From an uncultured Dysgonomonas sp. (GTDB taxonomy: Bacteria > Bacteroidota > Bacteroidia > Bacteroidales > Dysgonomonadaceae), in NCBI GenBank assembly GCA_937875275.1, contig CALNCC010000075.1, positions 1 through 13,640 on the forward strand: DNA of 13,640 nt, read 5' to 3'. Below are positions 1 to 7,412 of this stretch, one piece after another. A model generated the notes under the pieces. The model saw only the letters and a list, made by a program, of their open reading frames with translations, was not told where the DNA came from and did not search any database. Every line of letters begins with the position of its first letter. The stretch's first letter is position 1. A program made the position numbers and the translations under genes.

Positions 1-1419
1 GAGGTTTGTGTATACATTCACTGTTTCGCCATTGTTGGGCAATGAGTATCCGGTTGAGTCTCTCAGTTCCCATTCTATTATGCGGTCGTCTATCTGTTCA
101 TTTTGGTAGGTAAATCCCCATTTCAATTGATTGATGTAGTGAAAAAACTCGCCGGTATAGGATAGGCTGAAAATGTCGGCATCCAATCTGTTGCGGGCAT
201 GTTCGTGATAACTTCCTGTTCCTAACAGACTACCGCTTTCGCCCTCCACCTGTTCCGACAGGATGTATTGCCCGGTAACATCATAATTTTCTTTTTCGTA
301 GGAAGAGAAATAAGATGCCGAAAGTCCCATTTTCAGGTTGTCATTTATTTGCCCTTTCGCTCTGCCCGACAGATGATAGTTCGTAAATTTATCGTTCTCC
401 CATCCCGAAAAGTAAACCTTGTATCGTGTCATTTGCTCCAATGTGCCGAATTTTGTTTCTCGGGTTTTGGGAATGAAATTGTATCGGTTGTGCGAGTAGT
501 TGCCTAAAAAATCTATTTGCCACTTTGGCGATATCTCGTAATTGATGTACGATTGTATATCTAAAAATGCAGGGTCGTATTCGGCGTTTGTATCTGTTGT
601 TTTCAGTAACGATTCGTTTGTTTTGTAACGGATACCTGTTATCTGCGACAAGCCTTTGTGCGAACTGCCCACATAAGCGCTTCCACCTAAGAAACTTCCT
701 TCCACAGCTCCTTCAAACTTCGACGGTTTGCGGTATTCAATATCAAGTACCGACGACATCTTATCTCCATATTCGGAAGAATATCCACCGGTGGAGAAGT
801 TAACCGATTGAACCATATCGGGATTGATGAAGCTCAATCCTTCTTGCTGTGCCGACCGGGAGAGTAGGGGGCGGTATATTTCCGTTCCGTTCACATACAC
901 GATATTCTCGTCGAAATTGCCTCCTCTGACCGAATATTGCGAACTCAATTCGTTTGTTGTACTCACGCCTGCCAGTGTAGATATCAAAGATTCTATCACG
1001 CCGCCTGATGTACTTGGTAGTCGCTTGGCATGGATGGTGTTTAGTATATCAAACATGCTCGTTTTGACTCTTGTTGCAGCTATATTTACAGTTTCAAGCG
1101 CATTATCCGCTTTTGTCATCAGCGTATCAAGATGTATTGCCCCGGTATTTGATAGAGTGCGAGTTATAGTGATATTCTCATATCCGATATGTGAAAATGA
1201 GATCACTACATCGATATTCTGACGTGGAAAGTCTATCGAATATCGCCCCTCTTTGTCGGAATATGTGCTGAGTGAGTCATTCGTCGATTTTACTTTTACT
1301 ACAACATTGCTTAGTGGTATGTTCTTTGTCTCTGTTATTGTTCCAGAGATATTTGTTTTTTGCGAGAAGACCGAACAAGCCACAAACAGAAGTATAAAGA
1401 GTAGGTAGTTTTTCAACAT
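1..1419 (-). CDS. TonB-dependent outer-membrane receptor, N-terminal part (gene runs off the left edge)
   Basis: This is the first 473 residues of an outer-membrane receptor that takes up a ligand using TonB energy. It starts at an ATG at 1419 with a signal peptide of about 20 residues (hydrophobic stretch, then CSVFSQ). A carboxypeptidase-regulatory-like beta domain covers about residues 23-100, starting ISGTITE and containing DKEGRYSIDFP. A possible TonB-box-like stretch (LETVNIAA) lies at 108-115. The plug domain follows at about 118-230, with SVRGGNFDENIVYVNG at 163-178, and then the start of the beta-barrel. The frame is open to base 1, so the rest of the barrel is outside the window. 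It lies downstream of the pfkA terminator and has its own promoter-like box, so it is probably a separate unit. No SusD-like partner is seen here, and the ligand cannot be told from this part. Assignment to the family is secure. Confidence 0.93.
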   Translation of the reverse strand, partial: MLKNYLLFILLFVACSVFSQKTNISGTITETKNIPLSNVVVKVKSTNDSLSTYSDKEGRYSIDFPRQNIDVVISFSHIGYENITITRTLSNTGAIHLDTLMTKADNALETVNIAATRVKTSMFDILNTIHAKRLPSTSGGVIESLISTLAGVSTTNELSSQYSVRGGNFDENIVYVNGTEIYRPLLSRSAQQEGLSFINPDMVQSVNFSTGGYSSEYGDKMSSVLDIEYRKPSKFEGAVEGSFLGGSAYVGSSHKGLSQITGIRYKTNESLLKTTDTNAEYDPAFLDIQSYINYEISPKWQIDFLGNYSHNRYNFIPKTRETKFGTLEQMTRYKVYFSGWENDKFTNYHLSGRAKGQINDNLKMGLSASYFSSYEKENYDVTGQYILSEQVEGESGSLLGTGSYHEHARNRLDADIFSLSYTGEFFHYINQLKWGFTYQNEQIDDRIIEWELRDSTGYSLPNNGETVNVYTNL

Positions 1420-1443
1420 GTTGCATCCACTTGTAATGTAGGG

Positions 1444-1451
1444 CAAACTTA
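1444..1451 (-). promoter_or_regulatory. Bacteroidetes -7 box upstream of the TonB receptor
   Basis: On the minus strand these bases read TAAGTTTG, matching the TAnnTTTG -7 element of Bacteroidetes primary-sigma promoters. A start about 7 bases downstream would give a leader of roughly 18 bases before the receptor ATG at 1419. I see no TTTG element at the expected -33 distance, so the call rests on the -7 match and its position alone. Confidence 0.45.
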
Positions 1452-1507
1452 CATAAAAAGTCTGATTTATAAGCGGCTTCAGAAAAAATAAAACCGGGGA
1501 CTCGATG

Positions 1508-1519
1508 TGTAAGCTTACA
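1508..1519. promoter_or_regulatory. 12-bp perfect palindrome upstream of the TonB receptor
   Basis: The sequence TGTAAGCTTACA reads the same on both strands. It lies between the pfkA terminator (1533-1566) and the promoter-like box at 1444-1451, about 55 bases upstream of that box. The half-site CTTACAT occurs again at 1448-1454, overlapping the -7 box. It could be an operator for the receptor gene, but a palindrome this short in AT-rich DNA may also be chance. Confidence 0.25.
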
Positions 1520-1532
1520 TTTATTCATAAAC

Positions 1533-1566
1533 AAAAAAACTACAAGTCTCAGCAACTTGTAGTTTT
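1533..1566 (-). terminator. Rho-independent terminator after pfkA
   Basis: A perfect 12-bp inverted repeat (1536-1547 with 1555-1566) encloses a 7-base loop. On the minus strand the stem is followed by a run of T residues (1539-1533). It lies about 60 bases past the pfkA stop codon and closes the cmk-ispH-pfkA unit before the TonB receptor gene. Confidence 0.85.
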
Positions 1567-1624
1567 CATTTCTGTATCTTCTTTCTAACTTAAATATTCA
1601 TAGAATAGAAAGATTGTAAATGCT

Positions 1625-2605
1625 TTAGATCGATAATACGTTCAATGCATCTACCAACTCTTTTCGGATAGGGCGGTTTTTCTTTATTGCTTTCGAGAAT
1701 GGAACATATACAATCTTATCATTTTCTATACCGATCATAACATTGCGTTGATCGTCCATTAATGCCTCAATAGCTGCTACTCCCATGCGACTTGCCAATA
1801 TCCTGTCGGATGCTGTTGGCGATCCACCGCGTTGCACATGCCCTAAGATTGAAACACGAACATCGTATTGAGGGTATTCTTGTTTCACACGTTCGGCCAT
1901 AGCCATTGCCCCACCTGTAATTTCACCTTCGGTAACCAATACTAAGCTACTACTTTTCGTTTTGCGGAATCCGTTAGATATAAGGTTTCTCAACTGGTCT
2001 TCTTCTTCCACCACTTCGGGGATAATAGCAGCTTCTGCTCCCGAAGCTATTGCTCCATTCAGGGCAAGATAACCACATTCGCGCCCCATGACTTCAATAA
2101 AAAACAATCGCTCGTGCGAAGTGGCTGTGTCTCTTATCTTGTCCACAGCTTCCATTATAGTATTCAATGCTGTATCATAGCCAATGGTAAAGTCGGTTCC
2201 ATGCAGGTCATTATCGATTGTGCCGGGCAGTCCGACTATAGGGAAATTAAATTCCTGGGCAAAGATGCGAGCTCCGGTCAATGATCCGTCCCCACCTATA
2301 ACAACAAGAGCATCAATGCCTTCTCGTTGTAGAGCTTCGTATGCTATTTTGCGACCTTCGGTAGTCGTAAATTCTTTACATCTGGCAGTTTTAAGTATTG
2401 TTCCTCCTTTTTGAATTATATTACTAACACTATTACTCTGAAAAGGAATAATTTCATCATAGATAAGCCCTCTATAGCCTCTCATGACTCCCTTCACTTC
2501 CATGCCATTATATATTGCTGCTCGGGTTACGGCACGTATCGCGGCATTCATACCCGGTGCATCTCCTCCTGATGTTAAAATTCCGACACTTTTAATTCCA
2601 GACAT
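1625..2605 (-). CDS. pfkA: ATP-dependent 6-phosphofructokinase
   Basis: Phosphorylates fructose 6-phosphate to fructose 1,6-bisphosphate with ATP, the committed step of glycolysis, in the cytoplasm. The 326-residue length is typical of the short bacterial PfkA. Visible motifs are TSGGDAPGMN (11-20, nucleotide site), GGDGS (104-108), PGTIDND (127-133, with the catalytic Asp at 131), MGRECG (173-178) and GHVQRGGSPTASDR (255-268, sugar-phosphate binding). A Gly in the fourth position of GGDGS and a Gly rather than Lys before TIDND are the residues expected of an ATP enzyme, not a pyrophosphate-dependent one. It is the last gene of cmk-ispH-pfkA. The 91-base gap after ispH contains a promoter-like box, so pfkA may also be transcribed on its own. 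A hairpin terminator follows. Confidence 0.98.
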   Translation of the reverse strand: MSGIKSVGILTSGGDAPGMNAAIRAVTRAAIYNGMEVKGVMRGYRGLIYDEIIPFQSNSVSNIIQKGGTILKTARCKEFTTTEGRKIAYEALQREGIDALVVIGGDGSLTGARIFAQEFNFPIVGLPGTIDNDLHGTDFTIGYDTALNTIMEAVDKIRDTATSHERLFFIEVMGRECGYLALNGAIASGAEAAIIPEVVEEEDQLRNLISNGFRKTKSSSLVLVTEGEITGGAMAMAERVKQEYPQYDVRVSILGHVQRGGSPTASDRILASRMGVAAIEALMDDQRNVMIGIENDKIVYVPFSKAIKKNRPIRKELVDALNVLSI

Positions 2606-2650
2606 AATAGTAAAAATATTTAAATGTGAATATTATAACCATACCTTGAA

Positions 2651-2658
2651 CAAAGGTA
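2651..2658 (-). promoter_or_regulatory. Bacteroidetes -7 box upstream of pfkA
   Basis: The minus strand reads TACCTTTG, a match to TAnnTTTG. Transcription starting about 7 bases on would leave a leader of roughly 40 bases before the pfkA ATG at 2605. No TTTG is present at the -33 position. A short inverted repeat (TGTTG-TG-CAACA, 2680-2691) sits where the -33 region would begin and might be a regulatory contact. This would be an internal promoter in the cmk-ispH-pfkA cluster. Confidence 0.4.
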
Positions 2659-2696
2659 AAAAATAAATGCAGATTATTATGTTGTGCAACACAAAT

Positions 2697-3578
2697 TTAT
2701 CTCAATTGTGATATTATCTTTACAATAGTCATTTCCACCTCCTCCATTTGCCACATAGGGGTGGATGTGGCACCACATATCCCAACGGAATCCGTTTTGT
2801 TAATCACTGTATAATCTATATCGTTGGGGGTGGTAATGAAATAGGTTCTTGGGTTTGTTCTCCTGCATTCCTCAAACAAGACTTTCCCATTCGAGCTTTT
2901 TTTGCCTGCAACGAAAAAGATAATGTCGTGCTTTGTTGCAAAATCAATAATATTAGGAATGCGGTTGGATACTTGCCTGCAAATTGTATCATAATACTCG
3001 AAACGAGCATTCCCGATCATTCGGCTCTGAATGATATCTATAATTTCCTGAAAACCATCTAAAGGTTTTGTCGTTTGCGAGAAAAGACAAATATTCTTAG
3101 TGTAGTCAAGAATTTCCAATTCACCTTTAGCCTCTATGACAATGGCTTTGGAATAAGTTTGCCCAATCAATCCATTGACTTCGGCATGTCCTCGTTTTCC
3201 GTATATAACGATCTGGGTATCTTCTGATAAATCGTGCTCGTGTTCGTATTTATCCTTTATTTTCTTTTGCAGACGCAAAACTACCGGGCAAGAAGCATCA
3301 ATGATTTCGATATTATTTTGTTTTGCTATTTCATACGTTGAAGGTGGTTCGCCGTGCGCCCTTAAGAGGACTTTCACATTTCTCAATTGAGAAAATTCTT
3401 CGTGGTTGATTGTTCGCAATCCCATCTTTTCCAAGCGTTCTACTTCTATATTGTTGTGGACGATGTCTCCGAGGCAATACAGCACCTCCCCTTTTTTCAA
3501 TTCCTCTTCTGCTTTTTTGATTGCATTGACTACCCCAAAGCAGAACCCTGATTTATTGTCAATTTCTATTTGTCCCAT
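2697..3578 (-). CDS. ispH: 4-hydroxy-3-methylbut-2-enyl diphosphate reductase
   Basis: Last enzyme of the methylerythritol phosphate pathway. It reduces HMBPP to isopentenyl and dimethylallyl diphosphate using a [4Fe-4S] cluster. The 293-residue length fits the stand-alone bacterial enzyme. The three cluster cysteines are Cys13 (SGFCFGV), Cys97 (DASCPVV) and Cys200 (DTICRQVSNR). Substrate-binding residues expected from the family are present: His41 (IVHN), His75 (RAHGEPP), His131 and Glu133 (HAEVNG), and the SQTT stretch at 167-170. The end carries the usual STPMWQMEEV element. It starts 3 bases after the cmk stop, so the two are surely co-transcribed. Its cluster must come from an assembly system such as the Suf proteins encoded upstream. 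Confidence 0.98.
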   Translation of the reverse strand: MGQIEIDNKSGFCFGVVNAIKKAEEELKKGEVLYCLGDIVHNNIEVERLEKMGLRTINHEEFSQLRNVKVLLRAHGEPPSTYEIAKQNNIEIIDASCPVVLRLQKKIKDKYEHEHDLSEDTQIVIYGKRGHAEVNGLIGQTYSKAIVIEAKGELEILDYTKNICLFSQTTKPLDGFQEIIDIIQSRMIGNARFEYYDTICRQVSNRIPNIIDFATKHDIIFFVAGKKSSNGKVLFEECRRTNPRTYFITTPNDIDYTVINKTDSVGICGATSTPMWQMEEVEMTIVKIISQLR

Positions 3579-3581
3579 AGT

Positions 3582-4274
3582 TTATACCACTATTTCGTTA
3601 AATTTATCGACAAGCCATTTCATCTGCTCGTCAACTGTTATAAATGAATTGTCAAGCAATATAGCATCGTCAGCTTGCTTGAGAGGACCATCCTTACGAG
3701 TCATATCCATATGATCGCGTTGCGTGAGGTTAGACAATACTTCCTCAAATTTGGTGTTGTTATCTCCTTTCGATATCAATTCGTCGAATCTGCGCTGAGC
3801 TCTGATTTCGGGTTTAGCTGTAACGAAAATCTTCATCTCAGCATCAGGGAACACGATAGTGCCTATATCGCGACCATCCATAACAATGCCTTTTTGGCGT
3901 CCCATCTCTTGCTGTAAGGCTACAAGACGCTCGCGGACAAACGGGATGGCACTGACAACGCTGACTTTTTCGGATACGGCCATCGTCCTTATTTCGGCTT
4001 CCACAATCTTGTTGTTAAGATATGTGTCTGCAATTCCCGACAGAGGGTTCAACTTGAATGATATATCAATGTTGTTTATCTCACGGTTCAATGTATTTAT
4101 ATCAAGAGTTCCCGTAGCGTCAAACATATTGTGCTGTATGCAGTATAATGCAACGGCCCGATACATGGCTCCACTGTCGACATAAGTATACCCTATATTC
4201 TTAGCAAGACTCTTTGCCATTGTACTTTTTCCACACGACGAGAATCCATCTATTGCAACTGTTATTTTTTTCAT
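3582..4274 (-). CDS. cmk: (d)CMP kinase
   Basis: Cytidylate kinase, transferring phosphate from ATP to CMP or dCMP in pyrimidine nucleotide synthesis. The protein has 230 residues, normal for the family. The P-loop GFSSCGKST spans 10-18. DSGAMYRA (33-40) and MDGRDIGT (132-139) are the usual CMP-binding elements. The C-terminal part has the RD-x2-D-x2-R segment (186-193) followed by GPLKQADDAI, typical of Cmk. It is the first gene of cmk-ispH-pfkA, with a promoter-like box about 40 bases upstream, and the upstream operon is closed off by a strong terminator. Only 3 bases separate it from ispH. Confidence 0.97.
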   Translation of the reverse strand: MKKITVAIDGFSSCGKSTMAKSLAKNIGYTYVDSGAMYRAVALYCIQHNMFDATGTLDINTLNREINNIDISFKLNPLSGIADTYLNNKIVEAEIRTMAVSEKVSVVSAIPFVRERLVALQQEMGRQKGIVMDGRDIGTIVFPDAEMKIFVTAKPEIRAQRRFDELISKGDNNTKFEEVLSNLTQRDHMDMTRKDGPLKQADDAILLDNSFITVDEQMKWLVDKFNEIVV

Positions 4275-4310
4275 TCCCTTAATTCTTACTTATTACAAAA
4301 CGTACACAGA

Positions 4311-4318
4311 CAAAGATA
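4311..4318 (-). promoter_or_regulatory. Bacteroidetes -7 box upstream of cmk
   Basis: The minus strand reads TATCTTTG, matching TAnnTTTG. It lies between the terminator of the preceding operon (4361-4398) and the cmk ATG at 4274, giving a predicted leader of about 30 bases. No clear -33 TTTG is visible. The position, just after a terminator and ahead of a first gene, makes this one of the better supported promoter calls here. Confidence 0.5.
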
Positions 4319-4360
4319 AGTATTTTTAATGTGGGGTGGGAGGGAAAGATTCTTAATTAT

Positions 4361-4398
4361 AAAAAAAATCCCTGAGGATATTTTCCTCAGGGATTTTT
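4361..4398 (-). terminator. Strong hairpin terminator after the bamD-rpoZ-DUF4293 operon
   Basis: A perfect 15-bp inverted repeat (4364-4378 with 4384-4398) has a GC-rich core TCCCTGAGGA and a 5-base loop. On the minus strand it is followed by a run of eight T residues (4368-4361, partly within the stem). It begins about 20 bases past the stop of the DUF4293 gene. The other strand also ends in T residues, so it could work in both directions, although no plus-strand gene enters it. Confidence 0.9.
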
Positions 4399-4420
4399 AT
4401 ATGAATCTAATCAAATTCTT

Positions 4421-4873
4421 TTATCTGATGCGATCTAATGATCGTACAAGCTTTTCGTCTGCTTTTATTTTTTTTGATGCCAATACGCTTAATATAAGTG
4501 AGATGAATGGCAATATTATACCATAGCAAATCCCATTGAATAGAGCTCCATTAGCTTGAGTGAAAGCATAAAAATATGCGAAAACTGTGATGTAGAAAAA
4601 CAAAAGTAGAAATGTTACTAAATACGATATTTTCAATTGTAACTTTCGCTTGTTGAATAAGAATATATTTATGAGTGCTACCAAAGCCGACAATCCGGCA
4701 ACAGAGATCACTCCGTATACATTCTTCACAATGCTTTCTCCTTCAAATATTCCACACGAATACATTGTCAGCTCTGTATCGTTAAAACTTAATAGCAACA
4801 ACGGACTAAATGCTGTTATAGCCATCAATATAACGACCAACAATAAATATATTGATTGTATGCGTTGTATCAT
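4421..4873 (-). CDS. DUF4293 family integral membrane protein
   Basis: Small inner-membrane protein of unknown function, recognised as a Bacteroidetes DUF4293 protein. Its 150 residues contain four predicted transmembrane segments, at about 8-29, 53-73, 82-104 and 114-133. Between the first two is a loop of about 20 residues with one Cys (40). The ending KADEKLVRSLDRIR is charged and resembles the conserved tail of this family. It starts 10 bases after the rpoZ stop and is the last gene before a strong terminator, so it is co-expressed with rpoZ and probably bamD. The family assignment is from memory of its MIQRIQS-like start, four-helix layout and tail. No function can be read from the sequence. 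Confidence 0.82.
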   Translation of the reverse strand: MIQRIQSIYLLLVVILMAITAFSPLLLLSFNDTELTMYSCGIFEGESIVKNVYGVISVAGLSALVALINIFLFNKRKLQLKISYLVTFLLLFFYITVFAYFYAFTQANGALFNGICYGIILPFISLILSVLASKKIKADEKLVRSLDRIR

Positions 4874-4883
4874 TTCTGATTAC

Positions 4884-5207
4884 TTAGATTTCCTTGCTTG
4901 GATTTCTGTAATATAATTTACCTTCTTCATACTCTTGAACAGCTATAAGAGATGCTTTAGGCAATTTTTCGTAATAACGAGATATCTCTATCTGCTCTCT
5001 GTTTTCAAATACTTCCTCCAAACTGTCGTTGTAAGATGCAAATTCTTGGAGTTTTTTATCCAAATCTTGTTTCATCTCTTCTGAAATCTGATTAGCTCTC
5101 TTACCAATAATACGAACAGTCTCGTATATATTCTCAGTATCAGCAGACAATTTCATCAAATCTCTTGTTACTGTATTGCTTGGGGCATTTGATTTTCTAT
5201 AATCCAT
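4884..5207 (-). CDS. rpoZ: DNA-directed RNA polymerase omega subunit, Bacteroidetes type
   Basis: Small RNA polymerase subunit that helps fold and stabilise the beta-prime subunit. At 107 residues it is somewhat longer than E. coli omega and matches the Bacteroidetes form. The conserved stretch NIYETVRIIGKRANQIS (26-42) corresponds to the omega helix carrying the paired KRA residues. The later KLPKASLIAVQEYEEGKL segment (81-98) matches the second conserved block, where omega proteins have a small-residue AL-x-E motif. The middle (about 43-78) is rich in Glu, Gln and Lys and is likely helical. It lies between bamD (44 bases upstream) and the DUF4293 gene (10 bases downstream), the neighbourhood expected for this family. 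Confidence 0.85.
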   Translation of the reverse strand: MDYRKSNAPSNTVTRDLMKLSADTENIYETVRIIGKRANQISEEMKQDLDKKLQEFASYNDSLEEVFENREQIEISRYYEKLPKASLIAVQEYEEGKLYYRNPSKEI

Positions 5208-5251
5208 AGCTTTATATAAAATTAATTTCGATTCTTTGTTATTGATTCTTA

Positions 5252-6100
5252 TTATTGAACATTCTCTTTTACTACCTCGTCCTTCAATTGGTCTACCTCT
5301 TCTCCCAATTCTTTCAGGGCTGTTTCGTAATACTTGTAGGCTTCGTCTATATAGTTGCCTATCGGAAACATGTTTTTGTAGTTGTAGTATTCGTCGAGAA
5401 GCTCACGATATCTTACCGGCTTTTTCTCATCGAGACTGTGTTTTGCCAACTCGTACTTGTTACGAACTAAATATATTTGAAATTCTTCAACATATTTTGA
5501 TAAAGAATAAGTTTTCAGTGCTTCTTTTGCGGTGATGATACTCGCTTCATAATTATTACCCATATAAAGACCTAAGTTATAGTATAAACGAACCGACAAC
5601 AATTCTTTATATGCCAATTTATCTTGTAATTCAAATAATAATTTCTGAGCCTCCGGAGTCTTCTCACTCAATGGAAAATCTTGTGTAAACTCGCTGAACA
5701 AAGACATAGCTTCTCTTGTACTTGTTTGGTCGAGTCTCGGATCAGGAGAGTCTATATACATACCATATGCTGCATTGTAGCGAGCTAACTCAACATATTC
5801 CCCTCGCGGATATTTGGTGTAATACTCCTTATATGTGCTCGTGGCTGAGAAATAATCTTTGTCATAGAAATAAGCCTGAGCAGTCAGATACAGAATCTTT
5901 TGCTCCTGAATAGATCCTTTGTAATTGTTTCGAATATTTTCCAACAATTCAATTGTCCGTCCATATTTTTTCTCCTCAAAATACTTTTCAGCATACGCAT
6001 ATTTTACATCCGGATCTTTACTTTTAAGTATTTTATTATACTCACCACAAGAACCTAATAAAAATGCTAACAATAAGACGGCAATTATTCTGATTTTCAT
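5252..6100 (-). CDS. bamD: Outer-membrane assembly lipoprotein BamD
   Basis: Lipoprotein of the BAM complex, which folds beta-barrel proteins such as TonB receptors into the outer membrane. I start it at the ATG at 6100, giving 282 residues. The frame stays open to a TTG at 6124, but that would put extra residues before the signal peptide and lies within the predicted promoter. From this ATG there is a signal peptide MKIRIIAVLLLAFLLGSC with lipobox LGSC and Cys18 as the lipidated residue. TPR-like helical repeats follow (about 30-240), with paired Tyr, Ala and Pro positions such as the YYTKYPRGEYVELARYNAAY run. The stretch SPDPRLDQTSTREAMSLF is typical of BamD. The tail is acidic. It is the first gene of bamD-rpoZ-DUF4293. 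Confidence 0.93.
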   Translation of the reverse strand: MKIRIIAVLLLAFLLGSCGEYNKILKSKDPDVKYAYAEKYFEEKKYGRTIELLENIRNNYKGSIQEQKILYLTAQAYFYDKDYFSATSTYKEYYTKYPRGEYVELARYNAAYGMYIDSPDPRLDQTSTREAMSLFSEFTQDFPLSEKTPEAQKLLFELQDKLAYKELLSVRLYYNLGLYMGNNYEASIITAKEALKTYSLSKYVEEFQIYLVRNKYELAKHSLDEKKPVRYRELLDEYYNYKNMFPIGNYIDEAYKYYETALKELGEEVDQLKDEVVKENVQ

Positions 6101-6121
6101 TCTAATTTCAAAATTAGTTCG

Positions 6122-6129
6122 CAAAGTTA
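6122..6129 (-). promoter_or_regulatory. Bacteroidetes -7 box upstream of bamD
   Basis: The minus strand reads TAACTTTG, a match to TAnnTTTG. The predicted start about 7 bases on leaves a leader of roughly 15 bases before the ATG at 6100, which supports that start over the upstream TTG. A TTTG occurs further upstream but not at the usual 19-21 base spacing. The 83-base gap after sufS shows no convincing GC-rich terminator, so read-through from the suf genes is possible. Confidence 0.45.
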
Positions 6130-6183
6130 AACAAAGCTTTTTATATTAAAAAAAATATTTTACAAATAAGACCTTTTATACGA

Positions 6184-7401
6184 TTAAAACATCGATACAA
6201 TCCGTTTAACTCCGGATATGAAGATATCTACCTCTTCGATTGTATTATAAAATGCGAAGGAAGCCCTCACTGTACCTTCTATTTCAAAGCGATCCATCAA
6301 CGGTTGAGCGCAATGATGTCCTGTCCGCACGGCTATTCCCATTTTATCGAGCATCATTCCCATATCGTAATGATGAATGCCTTTGACTAAGAACGAGATT
6401 ACACTGCACTTATTTTCTACTGTCCCATAAATATGTAAATTATCTATTTTCAGCAGTTCATCGGTGCAATACCTCAATAACTCATCTTCATATGATTTTA
6501 TTGAGTCGAGCCCGATTTTTTTTATATATTTCAGAGCTTCACCCGAACCGATGATGTCAATATAGTTCGGTGTCCCTGCTTCAAATTTGAACGGAAGCTC
6601 GTTGAATGTTGTTTTCGCGAACGATACATGTCCTATCATCTCGCCCCCTCCTTGATAGGGGGGCATCTCGTTCAGGTATTTCTCTTTCCCGTACAGAATG
6701 CCGATTCCCGTAGGTCCATATACTTTATGCATGGAGAATACAAGAAAATCACAATCCAATTTTTGTACATCTATCGGCAAATGTTGTACCGATTGTGCGG
6801 CATCGATCAACACCGGGATATCGTGGCTGTGCGCTATCTCGATGATTTTCTCAATCGGATTGATCGTGCCTAATACATTGGATACGTGGGCAACTGAGAT
6901 GAGTTTCGTCTTAGGAGTGATAAGCTTTTCCAACTCATCTATTAGCAATTCTCCTTTATCGTTGATAGGTGCAACTCTTAATTTCACACCTCGTATTTGC
7001 TCTTGCAATTGCCAAGGGACGATATTGGCGTGATGCTCCATCGCCGTAACGATAATTTCATCGCCCTCGTTGCAATATTGCTGGCAAAAGCTATGAGCAA
7101 CAAGATTCATCGATTCTGTTGTCCCTTTTGTGAATATAACCTCACGAGAATGGGGTGCATTGATGAAGTCTTTTATTGTTTCTCGCGATTCCTCCATCAG
7201 ATCGGTCGCTCTTTGGCTCAACGTATGTACCCCACGGTGTACGTTGGCATTTACCTGATAGTATGCATTCTCAATAGCTTCGACCACGCATCGGGGCTTT
7301 TGAGTAGTAGCTCCATTATCAAAGTAAACTAGAGGTTTGTTGTAAATGCTGGTGGATAGGATAGGGAAGTCCTTCCTTATTTCGTTTATATTTAATGACA
7401 T
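6184..7401 (-). CDS. sufS: Cysteine desulfurase SufS (class II, PLP-dependent)
   Basis: Takes sulfur from L-cysteine as a persulfide, releasing alanine, and supplies it for Fe-S cluster assembly. I use the ATG at 7401 (405 residues), 11 bases after the sufD stop and preceded by an AGAAGAA purine run. The longer frame, reaching back to an ATG at 7440, would overlap sufD. MEHHAN (121-126) holds the histidine that stacks on PLP. LIDAAQSVQH (198-207) has the PLP-contacting Asp, and FSMHKVYGPTG has the PLP lysine at 226. RTGHHCAQPLM (359-369) carries the catalytic Cys364 in the class II context. It is the last gene of sufC-sufD-sufS. No SufE or SufU sulfur acceptor gene is seen nearby. Confidence 0.96.
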   Translation of the reverse strand: MSLNINEIRKDFPILSTSIYNKPLVYFDNGATTQKPRCVVEAIENAYYQVNANVHRGVHTLSQRATDLMEESRETIKDFINAPHSREVIFTKGTTESMNLVAHSFCQQYCNEGDEIIVTAMEHHANIVPWQLQEQIRGVKLRVAPINDKGELLIDELEKLITPKTKLISVAHVSNVLGTINPIEKIIEIAHSHDIPVLIDAAQSVQHLPIDVQKLDCDFLVFSMHKVYGPTGIGILYGKEKYLNEMPPYQGGGEMIGHVSFAKTTFNELPFKFEAGTPNYIDIIGSGEALKYIKKIGLDSIKSYEDELLRYCTDELLKIDNLHIYGTVENKCSVISFLVKGIHHYDMGMMLDKMGIAVRTGHHCAQPLMDRFEIEGTVRASFAFYNTIEEVDIFISGVKRIVSMF

Positions 7402-7412
7402 ATCGTTTCTTC

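Noticed and set aside
824..1222. Plus-strand open frame of 132 residues
   Set aside because: It is antisense to the TonB plug region, whose reading frame matches a known family over its full length.
1277..1555. Minus-strand open frame of 92 residues
   Set aside because: It overlaps the terminator and the N-terminus of the TonB receptor in another frame, and its sequence shows no domain or signal.
6101..6124. Upstream TTG start for bamD
   Set aside because: It would add eight residues before a well-formed lipoprotein signal peptide and lies inside the predicted promoter box; the ATG at 6100 fits better.
6643..6663. GC-rich inverted repeat (CCCCCT and AGGGGG)
   Set aside because: It lies in the middle of sufS and encodes the conserved PPYQGGGE segment, so the symmetry follows from the codons.
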